64,000 bases of DNA, taken from assembly GCA_963678675.1 (NCBI GenBank), contig OY783195.1, positions 21,676,283 through 21,740,282 on the forward strand, written 5' to 3'. Positions 35,566 to 47,769 of the stretch are shown here, one piece after another (the first letter of the stretch is position 1; each line of letters begins with the position of its first letter). The notes beneath the pieces were generated by a model. That model searched no databases. It saw nothing but the letters and a program-made list of their open reading frames with translations, and was not told where the DNA came from. Source of the DNA: Xiphydria camelus. Lineage: Eukaryota > Arthropoda > Insecta > Hymenoptera > Xiphydriidae. The translations under genes were made by a program, and so were the position numbers.

Positions 35566-37704
35566 AGGTTCCGAATTTTGACTCGGAAGTGTACGTCTGC
35601 AATATGGTCCGTATTCCCCTCGGTTATTTCCCTCGTTGCAAGGGATCGAAGTAGTGGTAAGAAAGTAAGGTTATAGCAAAATAATAAGCGTTATACTGTA
35701 CTTGAATTATTCGAATACTCATTTTATCAAATAGCTACACTAGTCTATCACCAGTGGACTATTTTAGATGTATGTACATACTTCTTACAACTTTCAATAA
35801 CGATCAATACCTACGTACATTTGTATCGACCTCATACACGCAGTTGAGAAGCTTCCATCGGAAGCAAAAACGACGTAGCTAACTGTTAATCCGCCGATGG
35901 GGCGATTCGGCTCTACAGTTGCGGGACGTCATACCAAACGAGTTTAATAAAGCGCAATTTCCGGTGCGATCGCCGGTTCGGGGTCTGCGCAGGAAAGCAT
36001 TGTGCAAGCGACAATGCTTCCCTCGTATCATTTCCTCGGCACAAAGGAAGCCCGGGTAAAAGTCCGTCGCCGGACAATATCTCGGTAATGTCATTGACCA
36101 TTGCTTCTGGCGTTCGTAGGAGGGAGACAACCTTAATCATGCAGGGATCAGGAGGGCGGGAAGATTTTTCCCTCTTCCTTTTTTCCCCACTCGTACACGC
36201 GCGTACGGAAAAACTCTATTAGTCGCGACAAAAAGACAAACTACCCACTTCGGTAGGAGAGCGATACGCGGAGGCGATCTTCTCGTCTCGATAGTCGAAA
36301 ATTTCGGTCGCCAACGCGTGTTTCCGGTACAAATTTCATTCGTTTCGCAATAATCCCCGGGAGTCTCCTCCGACTATAAAGAATATTACTCGCCCTCGGC
36401 GCCGACGTCCGCGTCCACTCGAGTACATTCGTTCCGGGAATAACAGGTTCGTAAAGCACCGCGAATAGTAACGTACGAGCGCCCGCGCCCGGAGAAACGG
36501 CAAATTTCCTTTTTACTTCAATTTACAGAAAAGCCCACGATACCTCAGTCAATATTTCACTAAATATATACGTAACAACGGCGTAGGTAGACTTATATGC
36601 CTACTATATGGCGGGCAAAGATGTTATAATACATACACACATATGTAGATGTATGTGTACATGCTCAGCCATAATGCGGGAACGTAGGTACGATAAAGGT
36701 GAGTTATGATGGAAGTGGCGCGCAAGAAGCGGAGTTGTCGGAGGAACAAGAGGAATACTATAAATTCGTTGGCAGTCGCGCCGGGTCTTACTGCAGAGAC
36801 GACTTTATGTTTATGCAATCATAAGTCGTCTCGGCGAGTATTTCGCAGCGTCGAATTCGCGCGCGTGGAATCTCGTCGCACGGCGCGGCGCGCAGTTTAC
36901 ATAGAATGGACCGCGATCTCGGGTTTACCGTGCCGATCGAAATATACGATCCTCGTAAATTCACGCGTTCGGGTCGCGCATCCCCCCCTCTTCGCTCCTC
37001 GCGCTTCCTTCGCCGAGAATCGTTCGACGTGTCGTGCCTCCGCGATCACGGCGTCGTCGATATAGGCGAGCCACGGAGACTCTGCGGTTTCTCCCGAGTT
37101 TAATTGCGGAAAAAAATCGAGTCGACGACGTACGTGTATTGCCACGCGAGCCACTTCGAGAAACACTTCGACTCGTCGTACCTATATATTTCCACTGCGG
37201 GAAATCTGAACTGCGAGTCTGGACTTCCGAAGGAAAGGGGGGACGAATTCCATCTCCACGAAAGGCAGTTCTGTAAAAGTCGCGCGCGTGATACCCCATC
37301 GCGCGGGGGGCTCGAGTTTTCCTCCTCTCGCTTGGCACGGGGCGAGTAATTTGTTTCCGATAGTGGATTAACCGACTTTTAACCTGAATTTATTTGTTGA
37401 CCCGAGAGAAAGAGATCGGCGAGATCTACGCGACCGATTCTCCCCGGCTGAAACTTTCCGGGGCTTAAGACCGGCGCCCGTACTGAACCGCACACGTGGA
37501 ACTAAAAGTCGAGTTGTCGAGCGATATTGACGTGTCGTGGAATGCAGACGATAACATACTAGCTGCACTTTCGGATGGAAGTACCGCGTATCATCGAGTC
37601 CAAGTGGAAGAAGAGAAGAAATTTGACTATCGCGTGTAGGTGTAGGCTTACATAAATATGTCTTCCCTCTAATATTATAGATCATTGAGAAGGACAACTG
37701 TATG
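35566..37704. other. CpG-rich non-coding DNA
   Basis: No repeats. Many overlapping frames with no recognisable domain. Very CpG-rich at 36.7-37.5 kb, possibly a promoter or CpG-island-like region of a gene outside the window or not recognised here. Confidence 0.35.
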
Positions 37705-37706
37705 TA

Positions 37707-38400
37707 CAGAGTTATTCACTGGATCTTCGAGCTAGCAAATATAACATATACGATTTATGGAACTATAGATGGTGAGCGTCATCGTTAATTGGTCGTGGTG
37801 GGTAGAAGAGATTAAGAGGCCGACATACCTCGCGCAAAACTTGTCGCAGTAGGGCTACGCTCATTTCGTAACGGGAAACAATGTCCATACCAAACTTATC
37901 ACACTTTCAGACCAAATATCATTAAAGGTTTCTATAGTAACCAAATTATATATTTTTGTGTAAAAAAATCCATGCAGATTTTTTTATACAAAAATATATA
38001 ATTTGATTATTATAGAAACCTTTAATGATATTTGGTCTGAAAGTGTGATAAGTTTGGTATGGACATTGTTTCCCGTTACGAAATGAGCGTAGCCCTACTG
38101 CGACAAGTTTTGCATGCGTTTCGAGGGGGTATGTCGGCCTCTTAATTAAGCAGGATCGGCAGCTGCCAGTGATGGAACGCTTTAATCAGGTAGGTACACC
38201 TGATTCTTACCAGATTTCACTCCAGTTCTGGTTTGAATCAGGAGTACCTACCTCAGTTTAAGAGTTCCATTATTACAGTTGCCAATCGTGCTTAACTTCT
38301 CCTACCCGCTACGACCAATCAACGATGACGCTCATCGTCTATAGTTCCACAAATCCTATACGTTCTATTTGCTGCGTTGAAGGTCCAGTGAATAACCCTG
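37707..38400. mobile_element. TA-flanked foldback element with a nested TTAA insertion
   Basis: The ends are CAGAGTTATTCACTGGATCT and its inverted copy ending AATAACCCTG, with TA on both sides. The arms run through GGAACTATAGATGGTGAGCG and CAGGTAGGTAC. The left arm is interrupted at TTAA by the element 37816-38141; the right arm keeps the uninterrupted counterpart (AGAAGTTAAGC in reverse). Confidence 0.8.
37816..38141. mobile_element. TTAA-flanked piggyBac-like foldback MITE, copy 1
   Basis: TTAA lies on both sides of GAGGCCGACATACC and GGTATGTCGGCCTC ends. The arms of about 140 bp are near perfect. A second, almost identical copy lies at 47339-47673. Confidence 0.85.
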
Positions 38401-38558
38401 TATAATCAACAATCGTGTATATATATTTATATTTTTCTAAGTAAATATTACAGGTATATGGAATAATATATAGCACTGAAAAAAAATTATCATGAATATG
38501 AGAAGTCTTCACTGATGGAAAACCACGAGAGGACGACACATTGAACTAAATTCGAGTA

Positions 38559-39501
38559 GGGTAGACCGGGTATTGTAACAATTTACCTTTATTGCACTAT
38601 GGCGATTAAAATATGAGTTACAAATAAATGTTAGGCACATTCAAATAGAGACCTTCATTTAGTACAAAGTGAGTTTAAGATGAGGGTTATTCATGAAACC
38701 AATAAAAAGTTATTTTTGATTAAATAGACCTGTTAGAAGTGTTACAACCGTCCCAACCCCTGGGACGGTTGTAACGGTGTTCGGGGACAATTGTAACACA
38801 ACTTCTTAGACATAAATTATATATTTATGACAAATAAAACATAACAAAAGTAAACATTTCCTGTTATAAACAAAATAAAATATATTCTTTGGCAAAAATC
38901 AGTTATAATACGCCTAATATTATCATTCAAATTGTCAGATTCTTCATGATTTCGGCAGTACCTATTAAAATACGCCTAGGCGTATTATAATACGACTGAT
39001 GTCACAATACGCCTGCGACATATGCATCAGAAATCAAATAAATTCTTGATTCGCGTCAACACAATATTTCATATATCATAGAATGTTACAATCGTCCCCG
39101 GCTAGTGTCGTTACTATTGTCCCCGAAGGCTCAATTTTTCCACGGCGCCATTTAATTCGTTACTCTTCATATAAAAATAAGTTGCAATATGTAAGTACAT
39201 ATAATACCGATACCCGCTTTAAGATATACCAGTTAAAAAAGATCCAGAATTCCAACCAATAACCAAAAAAGTTACGACTATTTAAACCTAGAAAAACTTA
39301 CCGGGAACATGCAAAAACAGTTTATCGCCTACCAGCTGAACCGTTCGCCATCAAAGGTGGTGGCTTACTAACCTACCTATGTACGGATACGCACAAGGCG
39401 AATTGTTTGTGGTAGGTATCCGCGCGTGCACAACTATAATACTCTCGGAATTATGCTCGATGTTACAATTGTGCCCTGTTACTTTTGTCCCCGGTCTACC
39501 C
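38559..39501. mobile_element. TA-flanked element, GGGTAGACCGGG ends
   Basis: GGGTAGACCGGG and CCCCGGTCTACCC with TA on both sides. The interior repeats motifs such as GGGACGGTTGTAAC, GGGGACAATTGTAAC and GTTACTATTGTCCCCG on either strand. No protein frame. Confidence 0.75.
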
Positions 39502-39503
39502 TA

Positions 39504-40260
39504 GCATACTTATTTTAAATACAGAATTGAATCGGTTAATCTATCCAAAAAAAATACAAGAAATGAGAAATAAAAATTCAAATCAATTGCGTTTACCGTA
39601 TATGTATTAAGATAAGACGCATAGAATCTTGGTTTTTTGTTATATTGGATATATTAGTTAAAACTAATATATTTATTTCTGTAAATTGGAGCTTAAAAAG
39701 CAAACCCGAAAATGTTTTAATTATCTCGGAAAGCAACTCGGCTATTTCATTTTTGACATATTGCTGTGTGAATCCGATCCCTCGAGACGCGGTAATATAC
39801 CCGACCCCTATAGGCAATTATGAAAATGAAACGACGGCCTATTGTTTATAATAAAGTTACCTTCGTCGCGTCGTCGTTACAGACTATATTACGTGCTTTG
39901 CTCAAAGCGTTTCATTGTTTATGTGCTTTGTAATAGAATTGGGTCAGGGTAGAAATTGCTCGTGATGCATTATCGTCGGATGTGGAGCAATTTCCTCTCC
40001 CCCGTTTCCCACAAGTCGCACGATATGTATTAACGCGGTTCCACGGTTTAACTGGTGACATTCAAACACTCTGAAACACACACACTGCTTGTCGATGGGA
40101 AGGACATTTATGGTGGCTTAAACAAAAACGTATAAATTTATATTTATCTATATCCAAGTAAATCGATTTTTCATAACTTTAAATTTATTATAGCTCGCAC
40201 TAGAGTATTTTAAAAAATATCGAAATTACACAGCTTTTTTGACTTTCAATGGATTATGAA
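39504..40260. other. Non-coding interval
   Basis: Nothing recognisable. Confidence 0.4.
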
Positions 40261-40261
40261 G

Positions 40262-40535
40262 TATAATGTTTCACAACCATTGTTAATTTTTATACAAGAT
40301 ACGGCAGACGATTATCCATCGCAGTTTTTAAGAAAAATGTACAAAAATCTGAAAGAAATACTTCAGAAGAATATATGAAGTATTTAGAGAAAAGACTATA
40401 TAATGTTTCACAACCATTATTAATTTTTAAAAAAAGATACGGAGACGATTATCCATCGCAGTTTTTAAGAAAAATGTACGAAAATCTGAAAGAAATGCTT
40501 CAGAAAAATACATGAAGTATTTGGAGAAAAGACTG
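40262..40535. repeat. Tandem duplication, 137 bp period
   Basis: TATAATGTTTCACAACCATT starts two successive copies at 40262 and 40399, each containing GACGATTATCCATCGCAGTT. They differ at scattered positions. Confidence 0.85.
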
Positions 40536-40600
40536 TATCTATTTATCAAGGTAACACTTACATAATGGAAAAAAAAAGATTACCTACCACAAATTAAGTT

Positions 40601-40721
40601 ATAGAATAAGTGTATTTGATGCATTATACTCAATAGCTTAATGAAGAGTAAGTACTACTGACTACCTGCATCTCGTACTGGTTATTCTTTGTTACAAGTA
40701 CGTCAGATACACTTATTCTAT
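40601..40721. repeat. Short inverted repeat
   Basis: ATAGAATAAGTGTATTT and AGATACACTTATTCTAT are inverted, about 90 bp apart. Probably an old MITE. Confidence 0.55.
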
Positions 40722-41730
40722 ATGTATAGCTTCATTAAAAGTAAATGTAAGCATTTTTCCTGCGTGAGAGCGAAGTAATTTAAATTGCACTTACAACTAA
40801 AACATATGCTAAAGCGTATATAAAATGTTCATATTTTTGTTCGAATTTTTTCTGTGCGATTGCTAAAAAAAATCAATATTTTGTCATCACTTCGCGTCCA
40901 TGTCTTTTTAGATTCTGAAAAGTAACTGCCCTTTTCCGAAGATATTTAAGTGGCGTATACACTTGATCCAGCCGTAAAATAAGGGAATGCGATTTTCATC
41001 CCTTTACACGACTCCGCGGTTATCGATGATCGGACGGTTTTGGCCGCGTCGAAAAAACCGTCGAGATTGAAATACGACGAAGAGCTATCACTGAGCTTAA
41101 ATCCTGCGGTATAAGCCCGACGATATAGCTAATAGCAGATAATAAGATTAGGCTGAAATATTGGTTCACTTTTCTTTGCTCTTAGTGTATTAAACGCCCT
41201 TGCTGCTTTGTCGACTTAAAAGCTACGCGATGTATAGGCGCGATGTATATCCTGCAGTTCCGTGATAAACTTTCCCAGTTAAAGGCTTTTCCTTCTTCCC
41301 TTCGGCTTTTCCTCCCGCGAATATAATTAGACTTTCTATTTTTTGCTCGCCCACACCTTATTGCTAATTTAGCTAAGCTATATATCTGCTGAAAATTGAA
41401 ACGTTAAAAGACTACACGTAAAAGCTGAAAAAGAAAGCACCAAAGATACGATAATCTCTTAATCTTCTTTCTCTTATGTATTTTTCCCAAGCCTAGGATA
41501 CATTATTAGCTTGATATTTTGAAATTGAAAATTTTTCAGGATTTTTTTCAGGAATAAAATGCTATTATAAATTGAATACTTACATTTGAAATATAAGTCT
41601 TTTCGATTAATTTATATCTATTCCTTTTGATATGTAACTATAATACGAAGAATTATGTATCCAGCCACTTCTCTTTTTTTCTTTAATATAGAAATATATC
41701 ATTAGCAAATACACAGTAAATCAATAAAAT
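40722..41730. other. Non-coding interval
   Basis: AT-rich; no gene or repeat recognised. Confidence 0.4.
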
Positions 41731-43411
41731 GGGTATTGAAATCTGACTTCAGTTTATGTTTCGGGCTGGTCCACCATTAACAAAACTGATTTTGGTTTGG
41801 TTGTTGCTGCTCAGTTAAGCGTTTTTTTTTCAATTTTGTAGTTTTAGGAAATATGAAGAGAAAACGGTCATTATTAAATTTAAAAACAATGTTTTTTTTT
41901 CACAAAATAGTTGTGGTGGGGTTTTTTAGGTATGAGGAATTTTATTTTTGCTAAAAATATCCGCCAGATGGCGCTACAGATAAGTTTCCTATAAACTTTA
42001 CGTATTTTCGATGAAAGATCATGCTTCTTTCATATATTTTCATACATTTTCTTACTATTTCTGTTTTATTTGCTCCTTTTTTTGCAAATAATAAAAATTT
42101 TAAAAAAAGTTAAAAAATATTTTTTAAAGTGTTTATTATTTATTCTTAGACGCTGTCGCTACTATAAATTACAGAGCGGGTTTCTTCTTCTTCGCCTTTA
42201 GCAGCCTCCGCTTCTATTTCACTCTCCTCGTCTTAGTCCGTCAGATAGTGACAGATTCTGGTGCCCCATTTTCACATACAAGCCTCGAAGAGGGTTGAAA
42301 AGTACTTCGATTTTGAGTAGAATGAAGGGAAATTTACGAATGGTCCCTGGGGATAACATATGCAAAATTAAATTTTTCTTAACAAAAAAATAAAAGGTGT
42401 CTCTTGCCCATTTTTTCACGCAAGCCTTGTTCAATAAATGATTAATTAATAAAACCTGGCTTCGGAAAACCAAAGGCTTGAGTGTTGCAGGTGGCTAAAG
42501 GATTGAAATAAGGGCGTAATCTTGTAAGGAAAAATCGAGATTCTCTGACCGATTTTCCCACACAAGCCTTTGACTTCCGAAGCCAGGTTTTATTAATTAA
42601 TCATTTAGTGAACAAGGCTTGCGTGAAAAAATGGGCAAGAGGTACCTTTCATTTTTTTATTAAGAAAAATCGAATTTTCCATATGTTATCCCCAGGGACC
42701 ATTCGTAAATTTCCCTTTGTTCTACTCAAAATCGAAGTACTTTTCAACCCTCTTCGAGGCTTGTATGCGAAAATGGGGCACCAGAATCTGTCATTATCTC
42801 ACGGTCTATTTGTATCATATGCGTCAGCATCACGTCTGAAAGTCCAGCATAGATCGGCGATCATAGAATTTAATTTCTTTCCTTGATAACGTGCTAAAAA
42901 TGTATGAAATATAAAAAAAAAAGACAAAATTTATTACATTAATGTTATAAACCTTAAAAGCATTCTTTACCTTCAAAAGGCATGCACACTTGGTGAAATC
43001 TCTCACCCTGTTCATCACTTTCTGGTTTCGATATTCAAAATTTTATACTTTAAAAATGAGTAAATGAAACAAATAATGAGAAAATGTATGAAAATATATA
43101 AAACAAACATGATCTTTCATAGAAAAGACGTAAAGTTTATAGGAAATTTATCTGTAGCACCCTCTGGCGGATGTTTTTAGCAAATATAAATATCAGAAAT
43201 GAATTCCTCGTACCTAAAAACCCCCACCACAACTATTTTGTGAAAAAAAAACATTTTTTAAAAATTTAATAATGACCGTTTTCCCTTCATATTCCCTAAA
43301 AACTACAACATTGAAAAAAATGCTTAATTGAGCAGCAACAACCAAACCAAAATCAGTTTTGTTAATGGTAAACCAGCCCGGAACATAAACTGAAGTCAGA
43401 TTTTAATACCC
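41731..43411. mobile_element. 1.68 kb foldback element
   Basis: GGGTATTGAAATCTGACTTC is mirrored by GAAGTCAGATTTTAATACCC. The outer arms (about 330 bp) and the inner arms (about 42240-42470 against 42570-42780) are inverted copies, so most of the element is one hairpin interrupted by two diverged segments and a small loop. No clear target duplication. Mirror-image open frames in the two inner arms are not conserved as protein. Confidence 0.85.
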
Positions 43412-45151
43412 TCTTCATGACCCCCAAAATGACTTACAGTGATATTATTCACTACCCTGAAACATTGCTTTAATCAGTTTTCAGTAGAATAAATGTATTT
43501 GCTTTGGTAGGGTGATGTAACAACAAAACCGAACTACCCATATAAGAATCTTCAACTGGTCTAACGCTGGACTATTACTGGTTGCCATACTAATCTGCAA
43601 TAGCGCGATAATGATAGCCATGACTGGCTCAATAATGGACAAGCGCTGGGATGGTAGTTTCACACCAATATTAGGTGACGATAAATGGCCAGGCAGGGTA
43701 AACTATGTTGCTCCAACCATGGTAAATATTAGGTACAGCATTCAGCCAGCAATGATATAAAAATCTGCCCTTCGTGATATGAATTTGCCCCAGTCATAAC
43801 CCAATAATAATTTCGTAATATTGAATTAGCTAAAAATATCGATCTTTAATAAAATATTTGAAAGACGAAATAAAATATCTTCAGAAAATGTAACATGTGA
43901 TATCTAAATTGTGTATTTAGAATGATCCTTTAATGGTGGAAGATCGGCAGCTGTTCATTTCTTCGACCAAAGTTATATCCTGATGAACTATTAGTTAACA
44001 ATTATAGGCCGATTATCGATTTCCATCACTTTATGAAAAATAACGGGCCCCGGAAAGCCACCAGAAATGTTCTGATGCTAGGCGGCCAATTCTTGGCACT
44101 CGATTGATAACTTTAGATCGACCAAGTATTAGTCCTGTTGTAATGACTGGCTTTCTTATATAGGTAGCTTTGAGACGATCTTATAACAGTGTTATGTAAC
44201 ATGTTACCTCCTTGAGAGAGAAATTACAATTTACATGTAAGAAACCTGTAATACTCACGTAACATTACCTATTAGCTTTGGTTTCATAGTTGCAATACAA
44301 CATCAATATAACTATGCTTACTGGGTATTGACCATTCGCATGACTGTCGCAAATGATCATACTCATTTGTCAGATCAACTGTTGACCTCATACCGCGCTC
44401 CTTACTTACAATACAAGAGTCTACGACTGCGCCTTAATCATTCATCGATACGATGTAATTTTATTAATTCATAACTTGAACTTCTATTTTCTTTTGCCTC
44501 CAAGCTTTAACAGAATTACAAGAAGGGACATAAAACTACACAGTCCTATCGACAGTTTTATTCGACCATTTCTGTGATCCTGTTCGTCTCAAAGGACTCC
44601 CGGCACCCTTCACTTCTCGCATATATAGCCGCTCTTTACTTACATCCCTCACAAGGGAAACACGCCGGGCGAAACTGGGTTAAACTTTTGGCACACCTTC
44701 GCGGCTGATCGAACGTGCTCGCACATGTGCATACGCCAAACTGGTTGAGTACCTACGCAACGATCGTAACCGCGTTTCCACGAGAGATAATATCTCCGAT
44801 CCCGTATCGAGATTGACTCACCGGCGGGGGGTTTCGTTCTGTAAAACTGCAAATAGAATTGGAAACGCTCGGGGCGTGCAGCTGCGAAAGCCTCTCCAGC
44901 TCGGTCGCGGTTTACGGTCGACCTGGAATCGAACACCAGGCGCCTCTCGCCTCGATATTCCCCGCAAGATTGGTCTCTGCATCTGTTGCAGCTCTCATTG
45001 ACATAATTACGATGGCGATGTAAGCCGTTTATCGATCGCGTGTATCGCCGAAAAAAGGCTCGTAGTTAAACGCGAACGGGTTACGTGTGAAATATTCTAA
45101 GTATCGGTCGAGCTTTTCTACGAATTCGTCTTCACGTAGTACACCTATATG
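43412..45151. other. Non-coding interval
   Basis: AT-rich to 44.5 kb, then CpG-rich. No motif-bearing frame and no clear inverted repeat. Confidence 0.4.
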
Positions 45152-45153
45152 TA

Positions 45154-46050
45154 GGGTAAGTCCGGGATAATTCGACCACTTTTTCCATTAGCGCCAAAAT
45201 CTTCTCAATTTCAATAGATATGGACATTTTTACAAATTCGTACATAAACATTCATTCATTTTTATAAACATTTCTTTTTCATGTATAATGTTTTAATAGA
45301 CAAAAAAGTAACGTTTACTAAACAGTTATTATACAAAGAAAAATAAGTAATGCATCGGTCGGTCTCACCCTTACTGTCCGGGTGAGTTTGACCACTAAAA
45401 TAGGCAAGTACAAATAAATTTAAACGACTTATAACTAATATAAAGTTGAATAACTGGTAACAATAACTGAACTAATAATTGTATTATCATTTTAGGTGTT
45501 GCCTTACGCCTATGGTAAATGTTAGGCATATTGATCTGAAATAGTACGTTTTATTTATTATAAAATACTCGTGCTTGCCATAATTAGGGGTAAAACTAAT
45601 ATTTATTTTACACCGGTATTTTTGCTTTCAAAAATTTGTGTGGTTGGTCTATCCCAAGTCAAAGTGCTCGGACTATCCTTAAATACTGGGAGAGATCGAC
45701 CACCTTGTTAGTCTGACACCTTTTAAGTTATGTATAGGAATCTTAGTGTAAAATGTAGCATAACATACTCTGTACTCAATAAAACGGCATTTACTATAAT
45801 AAACTTACCTGCTTGGAAGTGGTGTTATAAACATCGTTATTATCGGGAAATTATGAGTACCCTCGAAAACAATACGTGACGAATAATTATTGAAAACTGG
45901 TTCAGAACGCCGTTTCCACGAGGAACTATATCAGCAATGGCTACGCGCTAAACAAAAAAGTACTGGCTGAGCCATTTGTTGGTTAGTTCCTGAATTATTG
46001 GTATCTACTGGTCGGTCTATCCCGGTGGTCGAACTGTCCCGGACTTACCC
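45154..46050. mobile_element. TA-flanked element, GGGTAAGTCCGGG ends
   Basis: GGGTAAGTCCGGGATAATTC on the left; GTCCCGGACTTACCC on the right; TA on both sides. Internal GGTCGGTCT(C/A) and TCCGGGTGAG motifs echo the ends. Architecture parallels 38559-39501. Non-coding. Confidence 0.8.
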
Positions 46051-46439
46051 TATAGAAACTCATGAGAAAAATGTCTAACTTACGATTGATAATTTCCAGA
46101 AGGATGATAATTCTTTAGTCACCATCAGAATCGATGAGCTTCCCTTTTCCCGCGAGTCGAAATTTAAATTCTAATTTGAACCTCTGAATCCTCACTGAGG
46201 GTCTCGAGGTTGAAAGTTGGTTTTCAATATCCGGGTGTCTGTGCAATGAAAACCTAATTTGAACCTAAACTGCGTGAATATTTCCACTCTTCGCAAGTTT
46301 AGGTTCAAATGAGGTTTTCATAACTCTCATCTGAACCTCATGGACCTCGAACTATAGTAGAGCGAGAACTCTCATCTAGACCTCACGGACCTCGAGCTAT
46401 AGAGCGAGGGCGCGTAATTTGAATCCTTTGATATATATA

Positions 46440-46813
46440 GGGCATTTTGAATGAAATCTATATGCATTAATTTGACTTTGTTTGACTCGTTTGACTCTTA
46501 TTTATCAAGTTGTATTATTTTTAAATGATAACTCCCATCGAATAAATTATGCCTATAGAATTTTATCGCCATATTTATTAAAGCCTTGCATGATATTTAA
46601 TACTTACAAATTATAATTTATGAATAATTATAATTTATAAGTATTTGGATGCTTGTGTGATTAGTATGCATGACCAGTAAATGTGGCGATAAAATTGTAT
46701 AGATATAATTTTTGCAATGGGAGTTATCATTTCCAAATAGCACAAACTAATAAATAAGAGTCAAACGAGTCAAAGAAGGTCTAATTAAAGCATACATTTC
46801 ATTTGAAACACCC
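46440..46813. mobile_element. TA-flanked TIR element nested in the CACTA-like transposon
   Basis: GGGCATTTTGAATGAAAT and ATTTCATTTGAAACACCC ends with TA on both sides. The arms extend through GACTCGTTTGACTCTTATTT and GATAACTCCCAT to a short central palindrome. Confidence 0.8.
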
Positions 46814-47232
46814 TATATGTACAAGTTCTCTGATAGTTTCTATTACTCTTGTGATTTCGAGGGGTCGAATTTGTTCAACTTTTTCTTAAATCAATGAATT
46901 TATTAATGAATAAAGAATACAAAAGAAACAAAAATTTTCAAAGGAAGACACCACTCTGCGGATTGAATACTCTCAACAGAATGTCTCAAGACCACATTTC
47001 TCAATTTACATAATCAGTTACACGATACTGACCTTTTAATATTTAAATGAATATCTTATTAATAAGTTATATCTTACTTAGTCATATCATCGTAAATTAG
47101 TTACAAGACGAGAACATCAATTTTTGCACGAATCCGGATTTTTAATGATAATTGCAACATGACGCATACAAAGGTTTTTAAAAATATAGAACAAATAAAT
47201 TTTAAACTTACATAAAGTCCTGTTATAGTTAA

Positions 47233-47317
47233 CACTCGGATGCACGAGGGTGGTCTGTCAGTCCACGCAATCCACGCTTTTGCATGGACTGACAGAACAC
47301 CGTCGTGCATCCGAGTG
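47233..47317. mobile_element. TTAA-flanked 85 bp hairpin
   Basis: CACTCGGATGCACGA and TCGTGCATCCGAGTG are exact inverted copies with TTAA on both sides; inner arms contain CTGTCAGTCCA and its mirror. Confidence 0.75.
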
Positions 47318-47338
47318 TTAAAAAGAAGAACTTTTTAA

Positions 47339-47673
47339 GAGGCCGATCGGCGGTATGTCGGTATGTCGACATACCTCGCACAAAACTTGTCGCAGTAGGG
47401 CTACGCTCATTTCGTAATGGGAAACAATGTCCATACCAAACTTAACACACTTTCAGACCAAATATCATTAAAGGTTTCTATAGTAACCAAATTATATATT
47501 TTTGCATGGATTTTTTTACACAAAAATATATAATTTGGTTACTATAGAAACCTTTAATGATATTTGGTCTGAAAGTGTGTTAAGTTTGGTATGGACATTG
47601 TTTCCCGTTACGAAATGAGCGTAGCCCTACTGCGACAAGTTTTGCATGCGTTTCGAGGAGGTATGTCGGCCTC
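47339..47673. mobile_element. TTAA-flanked piggyBac-like foldback MITE, copy 2
   Basis: Almost identical to 37816-38141 across both arms (for example AAACTTGTCGCAGTAGGGCT), flanked by TTAA at 47335-47338 and 47674-47677. It has extra GGTATGTCG units near the left end. Confidence 0.85.
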
Positions 47674-47683
47674 TTAAACTTAG

Positions 47684-47769
47684 AATTGAATCGGTCATTT
47701 TGAAAAGGGGCCATCTCCTATAGGGGATACCTATGGAGATGGCTCCTTTTCAAAATGATCGATTCAATT
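47684..47769. mobile_element. 86 bp hairpin at the 3-prime end of the BEN gene
   Basis: AATTGAATCGGTCATTTTGA and TCAAAATGATCGATTCAATT head 38 bp arms with two mismatches. Two bases of the BEN gene's stop codon lie inside the right arm, so the hairpin may have truncated the gene. Confidence 0.7.

Noticed and set aside
42219..42886. Mirror-image open frames (84 and 92 codons) in both arms of the 1.7 kb hairpin
   Set aside because: Differences between the arms change amino acids at most differing codons and neither frame has a motif, so they reflect the palindrome and not a conserved protein.
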